Assembly (NCBI RefSeq): GCF_901827185.1 | Contig: NZ_LR594671.1 | Span: 1,488,001-1,552,000, forward strand | Reading direction: 5' to 3' | Source: Variovorax sp. PBL-E5 | GTDB taxonomy: Bacteria; Pseudomonadota; Gammaproteobacteria; Burkholderiales; Burkholderiaceae_C | DNA: 64,000 bases | Shown here: positions 1-8,373 of the stretch, in pieces | How positions within the stretch are numbered: position 1 is the first letter of the stretch | Layout: each line of letters starts with the position of its first letter | Program-made: the position numbers and the translations under genes | The notes under the pieces: model-generated | Databases searched by the model: none | What the model saw: only the letters and a program-made list of their open reading frames with translations | What the model was told of the DNA's origin: nothing

Positions 1-885
1 TGGCGCCATGACGGCGAGCCCTTCACCGGCGAGCGCCTGATCCGCATGCTGGACGGGCCCTACACCATCAACGGCAAGCCGCGGCGCATCGACCGCGCCT
101 TCATCCAGCCGCCGCAGGGCAACACCATCTACACCTGGACCGACGGCGAGCAGACCGGCCGTGAGGCGATCGACGCCTACATGGCCTACACGCTGGAGAT
201 GGTGCAGAAGTACCCCGAGCGCTTCATCGGCTGCTTCGTCTACAACCCGCGCTGCGGCGTGCAGAACGGCGTCGAGGCGATCGAGCGCTATGCCACCGAG
301 CACGGCTTCAAGATGGTCCAGCTGCAGGCCAACATGCATGCCTACCGGCCCGACCGCGCGCTCGACTGGGTGCGGCCCGCGCTGCAGAAATGCGCCGAGC
401 TCGGCCTGCTGGTCAAGCTGCACATCGGCGACGGGCCCTACAGCATCCCGACCGAATGGGTGCCGATGATCAAGGAGTTTCCGAGCGTCAACTTCATCAT
501 GGCGCACTTCGGCGTGCAGACCGGCGGCGTGTACTGCTTCGAGCCTTTCCAGTGGGCGCAGGAACTGCCCAACGTGTACTGCGAATCGGGCTGGTGCCTG
601 CAGTCGCGCATCGTCGAGTTCGCCAAGGTGCTGCCCAAGCACAAGATCCTCTACGGCTCGGACACGCCGCCCAACGAACCCGGCATGTGGCTGCGTCTCT
701 TGGAAGTGCTTTGCCACGAGCCGCCGCAGGGCCTGAGCCTCGACGAGGACTCGCTCGAGGACTACCTCGGCAACAACCTGGCGCGAATGATCGGCATCGA
801 ACCGAGCCCGCCGCCGCGCAGCTTCGAGGAGGCTCGCGACCGCCTGGCCGACGCCGCCGAAAAGGCCCCCGTCACCACGCGCTGA
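1..885 (+). CDS. Amidohydrolase-2 family metal-dependent hydrolase/decarboxylase (5' end outside window)
   Basis: TIM-barrel hydrolase of the amidohydrolase-2 (ACMSD / gamma-resorcylate decarboxylase) family, likely to act on an aromatic or ring-opened carboxylic acid. The frame is open from base 1 and base 1 already encodes WRH, which aligns with residues about 17-19 of the next gene, so some 16 codons including the N-terminal HxH metal motif lie outside the window. Visible later metal ligands are the His of KLHIGDG, the His of MAHFG and the Asp of YGSDTPP. It is closely similar to the next gene (by eye about three residues in five identical), 15 bases away. The ATG at 46 is internal, not the start. 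The substrate cannot be read from sequence. Confidence 0.88.
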   Translation, partial: WRHDGEPFTGERLIRMLDGPYTINGKPRRIDRAFIQPPQGNTIYTWTDGEQTGREAIDAYMAYTLEMVQKYPERFIGCFVYNPRCGVQNGVEAIERYATEHGFKMVQLQANMHAYRPDRALDWVRPALQKCAELGLLVKLHIGDGPYSIPTEWVPMIKEFPSVNFIMAHFGVQTGGVYCFEPFQWAQELPNVYCESGWCLQSRIVEFAKVLPKHKILYGSDTPPNEPGMWLRLLEVLCHEPPQGLSLDEDSLEDYLGNNLARMIGIEPSPPPRSFEEARDRLADAAEKAPVTTR

Positions 886-900
886 ACCCGGAGACCCGCA

Positions 901-1815
901 ATGATCATCGACACCCACCTGCATCCCACCAACCTGGTCGACGAGGCCTGGCGCCACACCGGCACGCCCTTCAACGGCGAGCGCATGCTCAAGCTGATGG
1001 ATGGCCCCTACATGATCAACGGCAAGCCGCGCCGCATCGACATGGGCTTCATCCAGCCGCCGCCCGGCAACACCGGCTACCGCGACGGCAACCGGCGCGG
1101 GCGCGAAGGCATCCGCGACTACATGGCCTACATCGCCGAGCTGACGCAGAAGTACCCGGACCGCTTCATCGGCAACTTCACCTTCAACCCGCGCTGGGGT
1201 CCGGAGAACGGCGCCGAGGAACTGGAGTTCCACATCAAGGAGTACGGCTTCAAGATGCTGAAGCTGCACGCCAACATGCACGGCTACCGGCCCGACCGCG
1301 CGCTCGACTGGCTGCGCCCCGCGATGAAGGTCTGCGCCAAGTACAACATCGTGGTGCTGATCCATACCGGCGACGGGCCGTACACGATCCCGACCATGTT
1401 CTATCCGATCATCCGCGAGTTCCCGATGGTGAATTTCATCATCGGCCACTTCGGCATCCAGACCGGCGGCAACTATTCCTTCGAGGCCTTCTGGATGGCG
1501 ATGGACACGCCCAACGTGGTGTGCGAGTCGGGCTGGTGCTTCCAGTCGCGCATCGTCGAGTTCGCGAAGCAACTGCCGCGCCACAAGATCGTGTTCGGCA
1601 CCGACTCGCCGCCCAACGAACCCGGCATGTGGCTGCGCGAACTCGAGGTGCTGTGCTCGCCCGCGCCGCAGGGCATGGACCTCGACGAGGACGGTCTCGA
1701 GGACTACATGGGCAACAACATCGCGCGGCTGTGCGGCATCAAGACGACGCCGCCGCCGAAAGATCTCGACGACGCCAAGCGGCGCATGACGGACACGTAT
1801 GCGGGCGTGAAATAG
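901..1815 (+). CDS. Amidohydrolase-2 family protein, tandem paralogue
   Basis: 304-residue amidohydrolase-2 family protein, complete. The N terminus carries the HxH metal motif (DTHLHP, residues 4-9). Further expected ligands are the His of LIHTGDG, the His of IGHFG and the Asp of FGTDSPP. It is a near-duplicate of the preceding gene along its whole length, so the pair arose by tandem duplication and may form a heteromer or act on successive related substrates. The UbiD-family gene starts 10 bases downstream, which suggests an operon whose products hydrolyse or decarboxylate an aromatic acid. Family members include decarboxylases as well as hydrolases, so the reaction stays open. Confidence 0.88.
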   Translation: MIIDTHLHPTNLVDEAWRHTGTPFNGERMLKLMDGPYMINGKPRRIDMGFIQPPPGNTGYRDGNRRGREGIRDYMAYIAELTQKYPDRFIGNFTFNPRWGPENGAEELEFHIKEYGFKMLKLHANMHGYRPDRALDWLRPAMKVCAKYNIVVLIHTGDGPYTIPTMFYPIIREFPMVNFIIGHFGIQTGGNYSFEAFWMAMDTPNVVCESGWCFQSRIVEFAKQLPRHKIVFGTDSPPNEPGMWLRELEVLCSPAPQGMDLDEDGLEDYMGNNIARLCGIKTTPPPKDLDDAKRRMTDTYAGVK

Positions 1816-1825
1816 GGCCGCTGTC

Positions 1826-3202
1826 GTGACCGCGACGACGGCCGTGTCCGCGCAGGACTTCCAGAGCTGGCTGACCGGCTATCGCGCGGCGCATGCCGAC
1901 GATGTGCTGGTGATCGATCAGGCCGTGAGCGCCGACCAGGAGATCACGGCCGTCGTGCAGGCGCTCGCGCGCGAAGGCCGGCATCCGCTGGTGCTGTTCG
2001 AGCAGGTCGATGGGCTGTCGGTGCCGGTCGCGACCAATGTGTTCGCCTCGCGCGAGCGCGTCGCGCGGCTCTTCGGCGTCGAGCCTGTGCAATTGCACCA
2101 GGCTTATCAGGCGCGAACGCGCAAGCTGCTGGCGCCGCGCGTACTCGCCTCGGGCCCGGTGTGCGACGAGGTGAGCGAAGGCGACATCGATCTGCGCACG
2201 CTGCCCTTGCTCAAACACTTCGAGACCGACCGCGCGCCCTACATCACCAACGCGGTCCTGATCTCGGAGCATCCCGACACGGGCTGCGGCAACATGAGCT
2301 ACCACCGCTCGATGCTGCATTCGCCGACCGAGATTGCGACCAGCCTGCATTCGCGCGGCGACCTGTGGCGCCTGTTGCAGATCGCGATCGAGCGCGGCCG
2401 TCCGATGCCGGTGGCGATGGTGATCGGTGCCCATCCGCTCTTCATGCTGGCCGCGTCGGCGCGCGTGCCCTTCGACGTCGATGAGCGCGAGGTCGCCGGC
2501 GGCCTGCTCGGCGCGCCGCTGGACGTGGTGCGCACGCCGCGTCACGGCATCGCGGTGCCGGCCTCGGCCGAGTTCGTGCTCGAAGGCGTGATCGATCCGA
2601 CGGCCAAGGTCGACGAAGGTCCATTTGGCGAATTCACCGGCTACTCGTCGGACCGCTCGACCAACAACCTCTTGCGCGTCGAGACGATCATGCGCCGGCG
2701 TGCGCCAATGCTGGTCGACGTGGTCGGCGGCAACTCGGCCGAGCACCTGAACCTCGCGCGCATCCCGCGCGAATCGGAGATGGTCGAGAAGCTGATGCAG
2801 CGCTTTCCGAGCGTCACGGCCTTGCACTACCCGAACTCGGGCACCCACTTCCATGCCTACGTGGCGCTGAAGCAGATGCGCGCCGGCGAGGCGCGCCAGG
2901 TGATGCTGGGGCTGCTCGGCTGGGACCCGTACCTCAAGACCGTGATCGCGGTCGACCCCGATGTCGACGTGACGCGCGATGAGGAGGTGCTGTGGGCACT
3001 GGCCACGCACTTCCAGCCGCACCGCGACCTGGTCGTGATCGATGGCTTGCCGGGCAGCGCGCTCGACCCGTCGGCCTCGGGCGTCGGCACCACCTCGCGC
3101 ATGGGGCTCGATGCGACGCGCGGCCCGGATTTCCACGGCGTGCGCGCGCAACTGTCGCCGCAGGCGCTGGAGCGCGCAGCGCAGATCCTGGCGGGCCGGT
3201 AG
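1826..3202 (+). CDS. UbiD family (de)carboxylase
   Basis: 458-residue member of the UbiD family, which reversibly decarboxylates aromatic or alpha,beta-unsaturated acids with prenylated FMN. The GTG at 1826 is used because it lies 10 bases after the preceding stop and the N terminus is full length for the family. The family signature GPFGEFTGY near residue 265 carries the acidic residues of the E-R-E catalytic network. Co-orientation with two amidohydrolase-2 genes points to an aromatic acid pathway rather than ubiquinone synthesis. The prFMN it needs is made by UbiX; a ubiX gene is present at 14015-14635. Substrate unknown; phenolic acid decarboxylase subtypes are possible. Confidence 0.9.
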   Translation: MTATTAVSAQDFQSWLTGYRAAHADDVLVIDQAVSADQEITAVVQALAREGRHPLVLFEQVDGLSVPVATNVFASRERVARLFGVEPVQLHQAYQARTRKLLAPRVLASGPVCDEVSEGDIDLRTLPLLKHFETDRAPYITNAVLISEHPDTGCGNMSYHRSMLHSPTEIATSLHSRGDLWRLLQIAIERGRPMPVAMVIGAHPLFMLAASARVPFDVDEREVAGGLLGAPLDVVRTPRHGIAVPASAEFVLEGVIDPTAKVDEGPFGEFTGYSSDRSTNNLLRVETIMRRRAPMLVDVVGGNSAEHLNLARIPRESEMVEKLMQRFPSVTALHYPNSGTHFHAYVALKQMRAGEARQVMLGLLGWDPYLKTVIAVDPDVDVTRDEEVLWALATHFQPHRDLVVIDGLPGSALDPSASGVGTTSRMGLDATRGPDFHGVRAQLSPQALERAAQILAGR

Positions 3203-3211
3203 GCGAGGGCC

Positions 3212-3526
3212 TCAGCCCACCACCACTTCGCTGATCTGCATCACCGGCTTCAGGTCGGTGTAGTTCGCGATGTCGCCCATGATCTCCTTCATGTGCGGGC
3301 CGAAGGCCGCCTGGAAGGCCTCGACCGAATCGCAGAAGATGTGGCACATGCCGACATAGACCGGCGGCGAGCCCGGCGCGCCGCCGGCCAGGCCGCGGTC
3401 GATCGTGTAGGACTTGCAGGCCTCGCCCATGCGGCTCTTGAGCAAAGGCATGTGCTTGTCGCGGTAGTAGGCGTGGTCGAAACGCGCACCGTCGGTGTGG
3501 GGGTACATCACGCTGACTTTGATCAT
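3212..3526 (-). CDS. EthD family protein
   Basis: 104-residue protein of the EthD family (dimeric alpha/beta ferredoxin-like fold). It starts MIKVSVMYPH and has the family pattern DHAYYRDKHMPLLKSRMG in the first third. Members are small proteins often linked to degradation pathways, with poorly defined biochemical roles. The ATG at 3526 gives the usual 100-105 residue length; an in-frame ATG at 3583 would add 19 atypical residues. It is convergent with the UbiD gene (9 bases between stops) and divergent from the EVE gene. Nothing ties it to a specific pathway. Confidence 0.85.
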   Translation of the reverse strand: MIKVSVMYPHTDGARFDHAYYRDKHMPLLKSRMGEACKSYTIDRGLAGGAPGSPPVYVGMCHIFCDSVEAFQAAFGPHMKEIMGDIANYTDLKPVMQISEVVVG

Positions 3527-3618
3527 GACGGGTTCTCGTAGTGACAGGTCTGCGAGCATAGGGGCACGCACGGCGGGAAACAAGCCGGCTATATTGGCGA
3601 AAAACCCGCGAACCTGCC

Positions 3619-4083
3619 ATGACCCAGTACTGGTTGATGAAATCCGAGCCCGACGAATGCTCGATCGACGATGCGCTGGCCGCGCCCCATGCGACCGTGC
3701 CGTGGACCGGTGTGCGCAGCTACCAGGCGCGCAACTTCATGCGCGATGCGATGAAGGTCGGCGACGGCGTGCTGTTCTATCACTCGAGCTGCCCCGAGCC
3801 CGGCATCGTCGGCATCGCGCGCGTGGCCTCGGGCACGCGGCCCGATCCGACGCAATTCGATCCGAAGTCGCCTTACCACGATGCGGCCTCCAAAGTCGAA
3901 GACCCGCGCTGGCTGCTGCTGGACGTGCAGGCGCTGCGCAAGACCCGCCTGCTGGGCCTGCCCGAGCTGCGCGCGACGCCCGCGCTGGCCGACATGCTGG
4001 TGCTGCGCAGGGGCAATCGCCTGTCGATCACGCCGGTCGATGCGGCGCACTGGCGCTTGATCGTCGAGAAAATGCTGGCCTGA
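3619..4083 (+). CDS. EVE domain-containing protein
   Basis: 154 residues that are essentially one EVE domain (PUA/YTH-like fold), a module thought to bind modified nucleotides in RNA or DNA. The N-terminal pattern YWLMKSEPDE, the WTGVRSYQARNFM block and GVLFYHSSC are characteristic, and the length matches stand-alone bacterial EVE proteins (about 150 residues). It is a single gene divergent from the EthD gene. Free-standing EVE proteins are common in proteobacterial chromosomes and have no established pathway role, so nothing more is claimed. Confidence 0.9.
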   Translation: MTQYWLMKSEPDECSIDDALAAPHATVPWTGVRSYQARNFMRDAMKVGDGVLFYHSSCPEPGIVGIARVASGTRPDPTQFDPKSPYHDAASKVEDPRWLLLDVQALRKTRLLGLPELRATPALADMLVLRRGNRLSITPVDAAHWRLIVEKMLA

Positions 4084-4103
4084 GGCGGCAGCCAAGGCGA
4101 CGG

Positions 4104-5082
4104 TCATGCCTGTTCGGGTGGGTCGATGCGCAGGTGGCCGCGGTAGCTCGTGACGGTGCCGACGAGCGGCAATGACGCTCGAACGCGAAAATGCAACCGA
4201 TCGCCGTCGCCGGTCTCCTCTGCAACGAGGCGTGGCAGCAGCCAGCGCGGACACGGAACGCCCAGAAAGCGCAATCCTCGCAGATGCATCTCGAGCCTGC
4301 CGCCGGCTTCGCGCAGATCGAAGTCGAGACGGGCAGCACCCAATTGAGTCCTGCGGCGCCATCGCATGCTCGCTCGCTCGCTTGCCACGCCGCATGGCGA
4401 TCGCCGCGCAGACTCGCAGAAAAGGAAAGGCGCACGGCACGGCCCGAGACCCCGGTCGGCAGCAGCCCCATCATTTCCGACGTTCCTCGCAGGCGCTGGC
4501 GCAGCGCCCGCGGTTCGTCCCACGCGGGAACCCAGAACTGGCCCCACAGAGCACCCCATGGGTAGGTCCCCGCGGCGCCTGCAAGGCCGACGCTTTCCCT
4601 CAGGCGCGAAGCCGCGCCGTCGGCAATGGCGAAGAGGTCGAATTCCGCAGTCCCCCGAGGCGTCATCGCCCGCGAGCGTCCTTCGGCCGCTGTCAGCGAT
4701 TCGACCTCGCATCCGAAAGAAAAGCGCACCCCGGCCGCCAACGCTTGGCGGTAGAGAACCTGGGCCAGCGCAGCCCGGCTGACGGCACGCGCCGGCGAGT
4801 CCTGGTAGTTGAATCGACCACGCGCCAGCCGCGGTGGCTGGCGCCGAGGAGCCGCTCGATGGGAACGCTGACGTGGTCGAACGCGCGCCGCACGCCCAGC
4901 GCATCGAGCGCGTGCAGGCCCTGCGGCTGGATGAGGAGCCCGGCGCCGAGCGGCTCGAGCGTGGGATGCTTTTCGAACACCTCGATCCGATGACCGAGGC
5001 GGCTCAACGCGATGGCGGTGGCCAGACCGGCCGGGCCAGCGCCGGCAATGCCGATGTTCAGGGTCGTGGGTGGCTGTTGCAT
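4104..5082 (-). pseudogene. Broken FAD-dependent monooxygenase joined out of frame to a DUF4166-like C-terminal fragment
   Basis: Starting at the ATG at 5082 the product begins MQQPPTTLNIGIAGAGPAGLA, a dinucleotide-binding GxGxxG of an aromatic-ring FAD monooxygenase. The frame breaks at about 4812-4816. Restoring one T there (GATTC to GATTTC on the minus strand) gives the natural continuation WRVVDFNYQDSPARAVSR, and the next frame continues through the DG motif (FAIADGAASRLRES) to about 4380. The last part, about 4343 to 4104, is open in the third frame and reads GGRLEMHLRGLRFLG and SLPLVGTVTSYRGHL, which resembles the C-terminal end of DUF4166 proteins. At least one frameshift and one deletion that removed the monooxygenase C terminus and the DUF4166 N terminus are needed, so no functional product is expected. 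Confidence 0.75.
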
Positions 5083-5107
5083 GCGGCGATGAATCCGGCC
5101 AGCCGCA

Positions 5108-5530
5108 TCACCGCCGGACATTGACGATGGTGGCCTGCATGAGGGCCACCACCTTGTGGGCATCCCCGGTTCCAGAGAAGGCTCGGACTTCGCCCACGCA
5201 GACCGTGAGGAGCTTGCCGGAATTCTGCACCCGCCCGATGGCCAGGAAGCGCTCCCCGAGGGCCGGCCGCAGGAAGTTGATCTTGAACTCCGCGGTGACA
5301 ACCTCGAATTCGGATGGCGCCTTCGTCAACGCGGCATAGCCGCATGCGCTGTCGACGATGCTGGTGATCGCGCCCGCATGCACATAGCCGAGTTGCTGTG
5401 AAAGCCCGGTGGCGAACGGCATCTCGATGTGGACCTCGCCATCCGCGACCCGTGCGAGCCTTGCACCAAGGGTCGTCATCAGCCCTTGTGCATCGAAGCT
5501 GTCCGTGATTCTTCTCTGTATTTCGTTCAT
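5108..5530 (-). CDS. PaaI family hotdog-fold thioesterase
   Basis: 140-residue hotdog-fold acyl-CoA thioesterase of the PaaI/YdiI type. The family core is visible: GYVHAGAITSIVDSACGYAA (residues about 48-67) holds the HxG segment and the catalytic acidic residue of the central helix, followed by FKINFLRPA. Such enzymes release free acids from aryl- or acyl-CoA esters. It lies 25 bases upstream of the broken monooxygenase on the same strand, so the two may once have been an operon. Substrate not predictable. Confidence 0.88.
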   Translation of the reverse strand: MNEIQRRITDSFDAQGLMTTLGARLARVADGEVHIEMPFATGLSQQLGYVHAGAITSIVDSACGYAALTKAPSEFEVVTAEFKINFLRPALGERFLAIGRVQNSGKLLTVCVGEVRAFSGTGDAHKVVALMQATIVNVRR

Positions 5531-5679
5531 CGGGGTATGAAGTGCATCGGGCTGGATGGTGTTTCGTCGAAGGCCGGCCGTGGACCGGATTCACGACGAC
5601 ATTGTTACTCCCCGCGGCGCTGCCACCTGGTTAGAGTGACTGGACGGCGCCGTCCCTGGTGTGCCGCAAGGAGCCAGCG

Positions 5680-6357
5680 ATGACAGGCAAGACGAGCAGG
5701 AACAGACCCCAGCCATCGGTGCATGCGGCCGAGATCGTGCGCGAATACGGCCCCTTCGCCGGCGCCGCCCAGGTCCACGGCGTCAGCCACGACGGCTTCA
5801 ACGTGTGGGCCGCGACCGGCGCCCAGCTGGTTGCCTTCGATCCCGCGAGTGGCGAGCCCACGCGCACGCTGGCCCATGCCGGAGATGCCGGCACCGCCTT
5901 CGACGGCACCTACCTCTATCAGATCGCCGAGGCGCGCATCGACAAGATCGATCCGGCCACCGGCGAGGTGCTGGCGTCGATCCCGGCGCCCGGCCACGGC
6001 TATGACTCGGGGCTCGCATGGGCCGAGGGCAGCCTGTGGGTGGGCCAGTACCGCGATCGCAAGATCCACCAGATCGATCCGGCGACCGGTGCCGTCGTGC
6101 GCACCATCGAGTCCAACCGCTTCGTCACCGGCGTGACCTGGGTCGACGGCGAGCTGTGGCACGGCACATGGGAAGGCGACGAGAGCGAGATCCGCCGCCT
6201 CGATCCGCAGAGCGGCGCCGTGCTCGATCGGCTGGAGATGCCGCGCGGCACTGGCGTCAGCGGCCTCGAGTCCGATGGGGCGGAGCTCTTCTATTGCGGC
6301 GGCGGCGCGAGCGGCAAGGTTCGCGCCGTGCGGCGTCCGAAGCGAGTCGCCTCGTGA
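5680..6357 (+). CDS. Beta-propeller protein (glutamine cyclotransferase / Vgb-like repeats)
   Basis: 225 residues made of repeating strands with the pattern IDxIDPATGxVxxxI (for example IDKIDPATGEVLASI and IHQIDPATGAVVRTI), typical of small cytosolic beta-propellers related to glutamine cyclotransferase or streptogramin lyase-like proteins. The ATG at 5680 is preferred over an upstream alternative because AAGGAG lies 6 bases before it. No signal peptide. Function unknown; catalytic residues of glutaminyl cyclases cannot be assigned by eye. Confidence 0.75.
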   Translation: MTGKTSRNRPQPSVHAAEIVREYGPFAGAAQVHGVSHDGFNVWAATGAQLVAFDPASGEPTRTLAHAGDAGTAFDGTYLYQIAEARIDKIDPATGEVLASIPAPGHGYDSGLAWAEGSLWVGQYRDRKIHQIDPATGAVVRTIESNRFVTGVTWVDGELWHGTWEGDESEIRRLDPQSGAVLDRLEMPRGTGVSGLESDGAELFYCGGGASGKVRAVRRPKRVAS

Positions 6358-6410
6358 GCGCCTGCCACGCGGATGCCCGACGCCGGGCAGCCTGACATCG
6401 GACGCGCATC

Positions 6411-6977
6411 ATGGCAAGCCTCTGGCCCTGGCTCGCGGTCGCAGGGGTCGGCGCTCTGCACGGGCTGAATCCCGCCACCGGCTGGATGGCCGCCGCGGCC
6501 TGGGGCGTGCGTTCGCGCGATCGGATGCAGGCGCTGCGGGCGCTGATGCCGATCGCGGCCGGGCATGCCGTCTCGGTCGCGCTGGTGGCCGGCGCGGTGG
6601 CGCTCGGCTTGTCGATGGACCGTGTCGTGATGCAGGCGGTGGCGGGCGGGCTGCTGGTCGTCGTGGTGGCGCTTCATCTGTCGGGCCGCAGGGTCCGGCT
6701 GCCGGGGGCGCCGGCAGGGCGTGCGGGGCTGGCGCTCTGGTCCTTCATGATGTCCACCGCGCACGGTGCCGGTCTGATGCTGGTGCCGGCGCTGATCCCG
6801 CTGTGCATGAGCGGGACGCCGGCCCGCGAGATCACCGCATCGGGCTCGCTGCTGCTGGCGCTCGCGGCGGTCGGTCTTCACACGGCGGCGATGCTCGCCG
6901 TCACCGGCGTGATGGCTGCCGCGGCCTGCCGCGGCTTTGACGCGGGCGCTCGCCTGCTTCGACGCCACCGGCGATAG
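6411..6977 (+). CDS. Predicted polytopic membrane protein
   Basis: 188 residues with about five hydrophobic segments (residues about 5-25, 45-65, 72-88, 105-130, 145-170), so an inner membrane protein. GALHGLNPATGW near the N terminus and TAHGAGLMLVPAL in the middle resemble the paired HxxxPxx and AHGxG segments seen in small metal/sulfite-exporter-like membrane families (NicO/TauE-like), but I cannot assign it to one. It starts 53 bases after the beta-propeller gene. No transport function is asserted. Confidence 0.75.
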   Translation: MASLWPWLAVAGVGALHGLNPATGWMAAAAWGVRSRDRMQALRALMPIAAGHAVSVALVAGAVALGLSMDRVVMQAVAGGLLVVVVALHLSGRRVRLPGAPAGRAGLALWSFMMSTAHGAGLMLVPALIPLCMSGTPAREITASGSLLLALAAVGLHTAAMLAVTGVMAAAACRGFDAGARLLRRHRR

Positions 6978-7126
6978 CCGCCAGGCTTTCTCATCCTTGC
7001 TGGCGTGGCGCTCCGCCATGGAGCGATTCAGGAAATCGCCCCATTTCCGCCAATTTGTTCCACCGCTTTCTCGCCAATTGTCGCGCGCGTCAGGTGCTCG
7101 ATCCGGGCGATGCCTAAGCTCGCGTC

Positions 7127-7143
7127 GCCTCATCCAATGAGGC
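7127..7143. repeat. Perfect 7-bp inverted repeat in the gap before fimT
   Basis: GCCTCAT-CCA-ATGAGGC is a perfect hairpin with a 3-base loop in the roughly 220-base gap between the membrane protein gene and fimT. No T-tract follows, so it is either a weak terminator for the upstream gene or part of the pilin-cluster control region. The rest of the gap shows no site I can name. Confidence 0.35.
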
Positions 7144-7199
7144 ATGAGGTCCGCCCGCACAGAACGAACGACGAACACTGACTGATCCTTCAATTGCCG

Positions 7200-7823
7200 A
7201 TGCCAATGCAGATGTATTCGCTCCATTGCCACACTGGCTGCGCTTCTCGCGCCTTCGGCATCCGTGGGCCGAAGGTCAAGGCCGCGTCGAAAGCCGCGCT
7301 CGCGGGCTTCACGTTGATCGAATTGCTGATCACGACCACCATCGTGGTCATTCTTCTGTCTCTCGCGGCACCGGCGTTTCAAGTCATGGTGATGAACAAT
7401 CGTCTCACCGGACTGGCCGACAGCCTCGTCAACGCACTCAACTACGCACGCGGCTCGGCGCTGAAGGCGACCGTTCCGGCGCGCGTCTGCCCTGTCGGAG
7501 CACCCGGGTCCACCGCTTGCGGAACCGATTGGAGCGCAGGCTGGATGCTGGTCAGCGATCCGGATGGTTCGCCCTCGCTGCTCCAGCGATCGAGTGCGCC
7601 CGTGGCCGGCCCCGCGCTGTCCGCCACGGATGTCAACGGTCATTCGCTGGCCAGCGTGAGCTTCGACTCGCACGGACTGGCCAGCACGGCCGCGCATTTC
7701 AAGATCTGCGACGCCCGCGGCGCTGCCTATGCGCGATCGGTGCAGACAGTTGCCACCGGCTTCGTGCAGGTGGGCTCGACACCCGGCCAGGCGGCCTGGG
7801 GCGGCGCATTGACCTGCCCTTGA
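7200..7823 (+). CDS. fimT: GspH/FimT family type IV minor pseudopilin
   Basis: First gene of the minor pilin cluster. The type III prepilin signal is clear: a basic leader ends at Gly (about residue 36) before FTLIELLIT, with Glu at position +5, then a hydrophobic helix and a GspH-like C-terminal domain. PilD is expected to cleave after the Gly and methylate the Phe. FimT/FimU proteins prime pilus assembly and several bind DNA for uptake. The leader is unusually long. ATG at 7200 is chosen over a TTG at 7194; ATGs at 7206 and 7212 are also possible and no clear ribosome site decides. Its stop lies 16 bases before pilV. Confidence 0.85.
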   Translation: MPMQMYSLHCHTGCASRAFGIRGPKVKAASKAALAGFTLIELLITTTIVVILLSLAAPAFQVMVMNNRLTGLADSLVNALNYARGSALKATVPARVCPVGAPGSTACGTDWSAGWMLVSDPDGSPSLLQRSSAPVAGPALSATDVNGHSLASVSFDSHGLASTAAHFKICDARGAAYARSVQTVATGFVQVGSTPGQAAWGGALTCP

Positions 7824-7839
7824 ATGAACGGAGATCGCC

Positions 7840-8373
7840 ATGGTTTCCCACCCGCATCAAAAAGGCTTTGCGCTGCTCGAAGTGCTCATCGCACTTCTGG
7901 TGTTGTCGTTCGGCCTGCTGGGCATTGCGGGCCTGCTGCTCGTGACGATGAAAGCCAACACGTCGAGCATCATGAAGCAGCAGGCAGTGCAACTGGCCTA
8001 TGACGCCGTCGACCGTGCCCGTGCAAATCGGCAAGCGGCCCTGACCGGAAACTACGATGTCAACAACCTCGTCACGAGCGGAACGCCGACCTATCCGTCC
8101 GCGCCCGCGACGGACTGCGGCAGCGTCAGTTGCACGCCGGAGCAACTGGCGGCGTACGACACGTGGTACTGGCTGGGCAAGGACATCAAGGACATCGCCC
8201 GACTGCCCATGGGCAGCGGCTCCATCGTGACCCAGGCCTCGGGAAGCGACACGCTGGTGACGGTCACCGTGCAGTGGGACGACTCGCCGGCCTACCGGAA
8301 GCTCGGCGCTGCGTCGCCCAGCGCGGCAGGGCATCCGAGCATCGCGAACTTCGTGGTCACGACCTTGCTATGA
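7840..8373 (+). CDS. pilV: Type IV pilus modification protein PilV
   Basis: 177-residue minor pilin. The prepilin cleavage site is HQKG-FALLEVL (Gly at residue 9, Glu at +5), followed by a 20-residue hydrophobic helix and the LLLVTMKANTSS segment typical of PilV. Position after fimT and before pilW matches the conserved fimT/fimU-pilV-pilW-pilX-pilY1-pilE order. Its stop codon overlaps the start of pilW by four bases (ATGA), which implies translational coupling. In known systems PilV joins FimU, PilW and PilX in the initiation complex at the pilus tip. Confidence 0.9.
   Translation: MVSHPHQKGFALLEVLIALLVLSFGLLGIAGLLLVTMKANTSSIMKQQAVQLAYDAVDRARANRQAALTGNYDVNNLVTSGTPTYPSAPATDCGSVSCTPEQLAAYDTWYWLGKDIKDIARLPMGSGSIVTQASGSDTLVTVTVQWDDSPAYRKLGAASPSAAGHPSIANFVVTTLL

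Noticed and set aside
1739..3151. A minus-strand open frame opposite the UbiD gene
   Set aside because: Composition typical of antisense translation and no domain; the plus-strand UbiD protein is full length.
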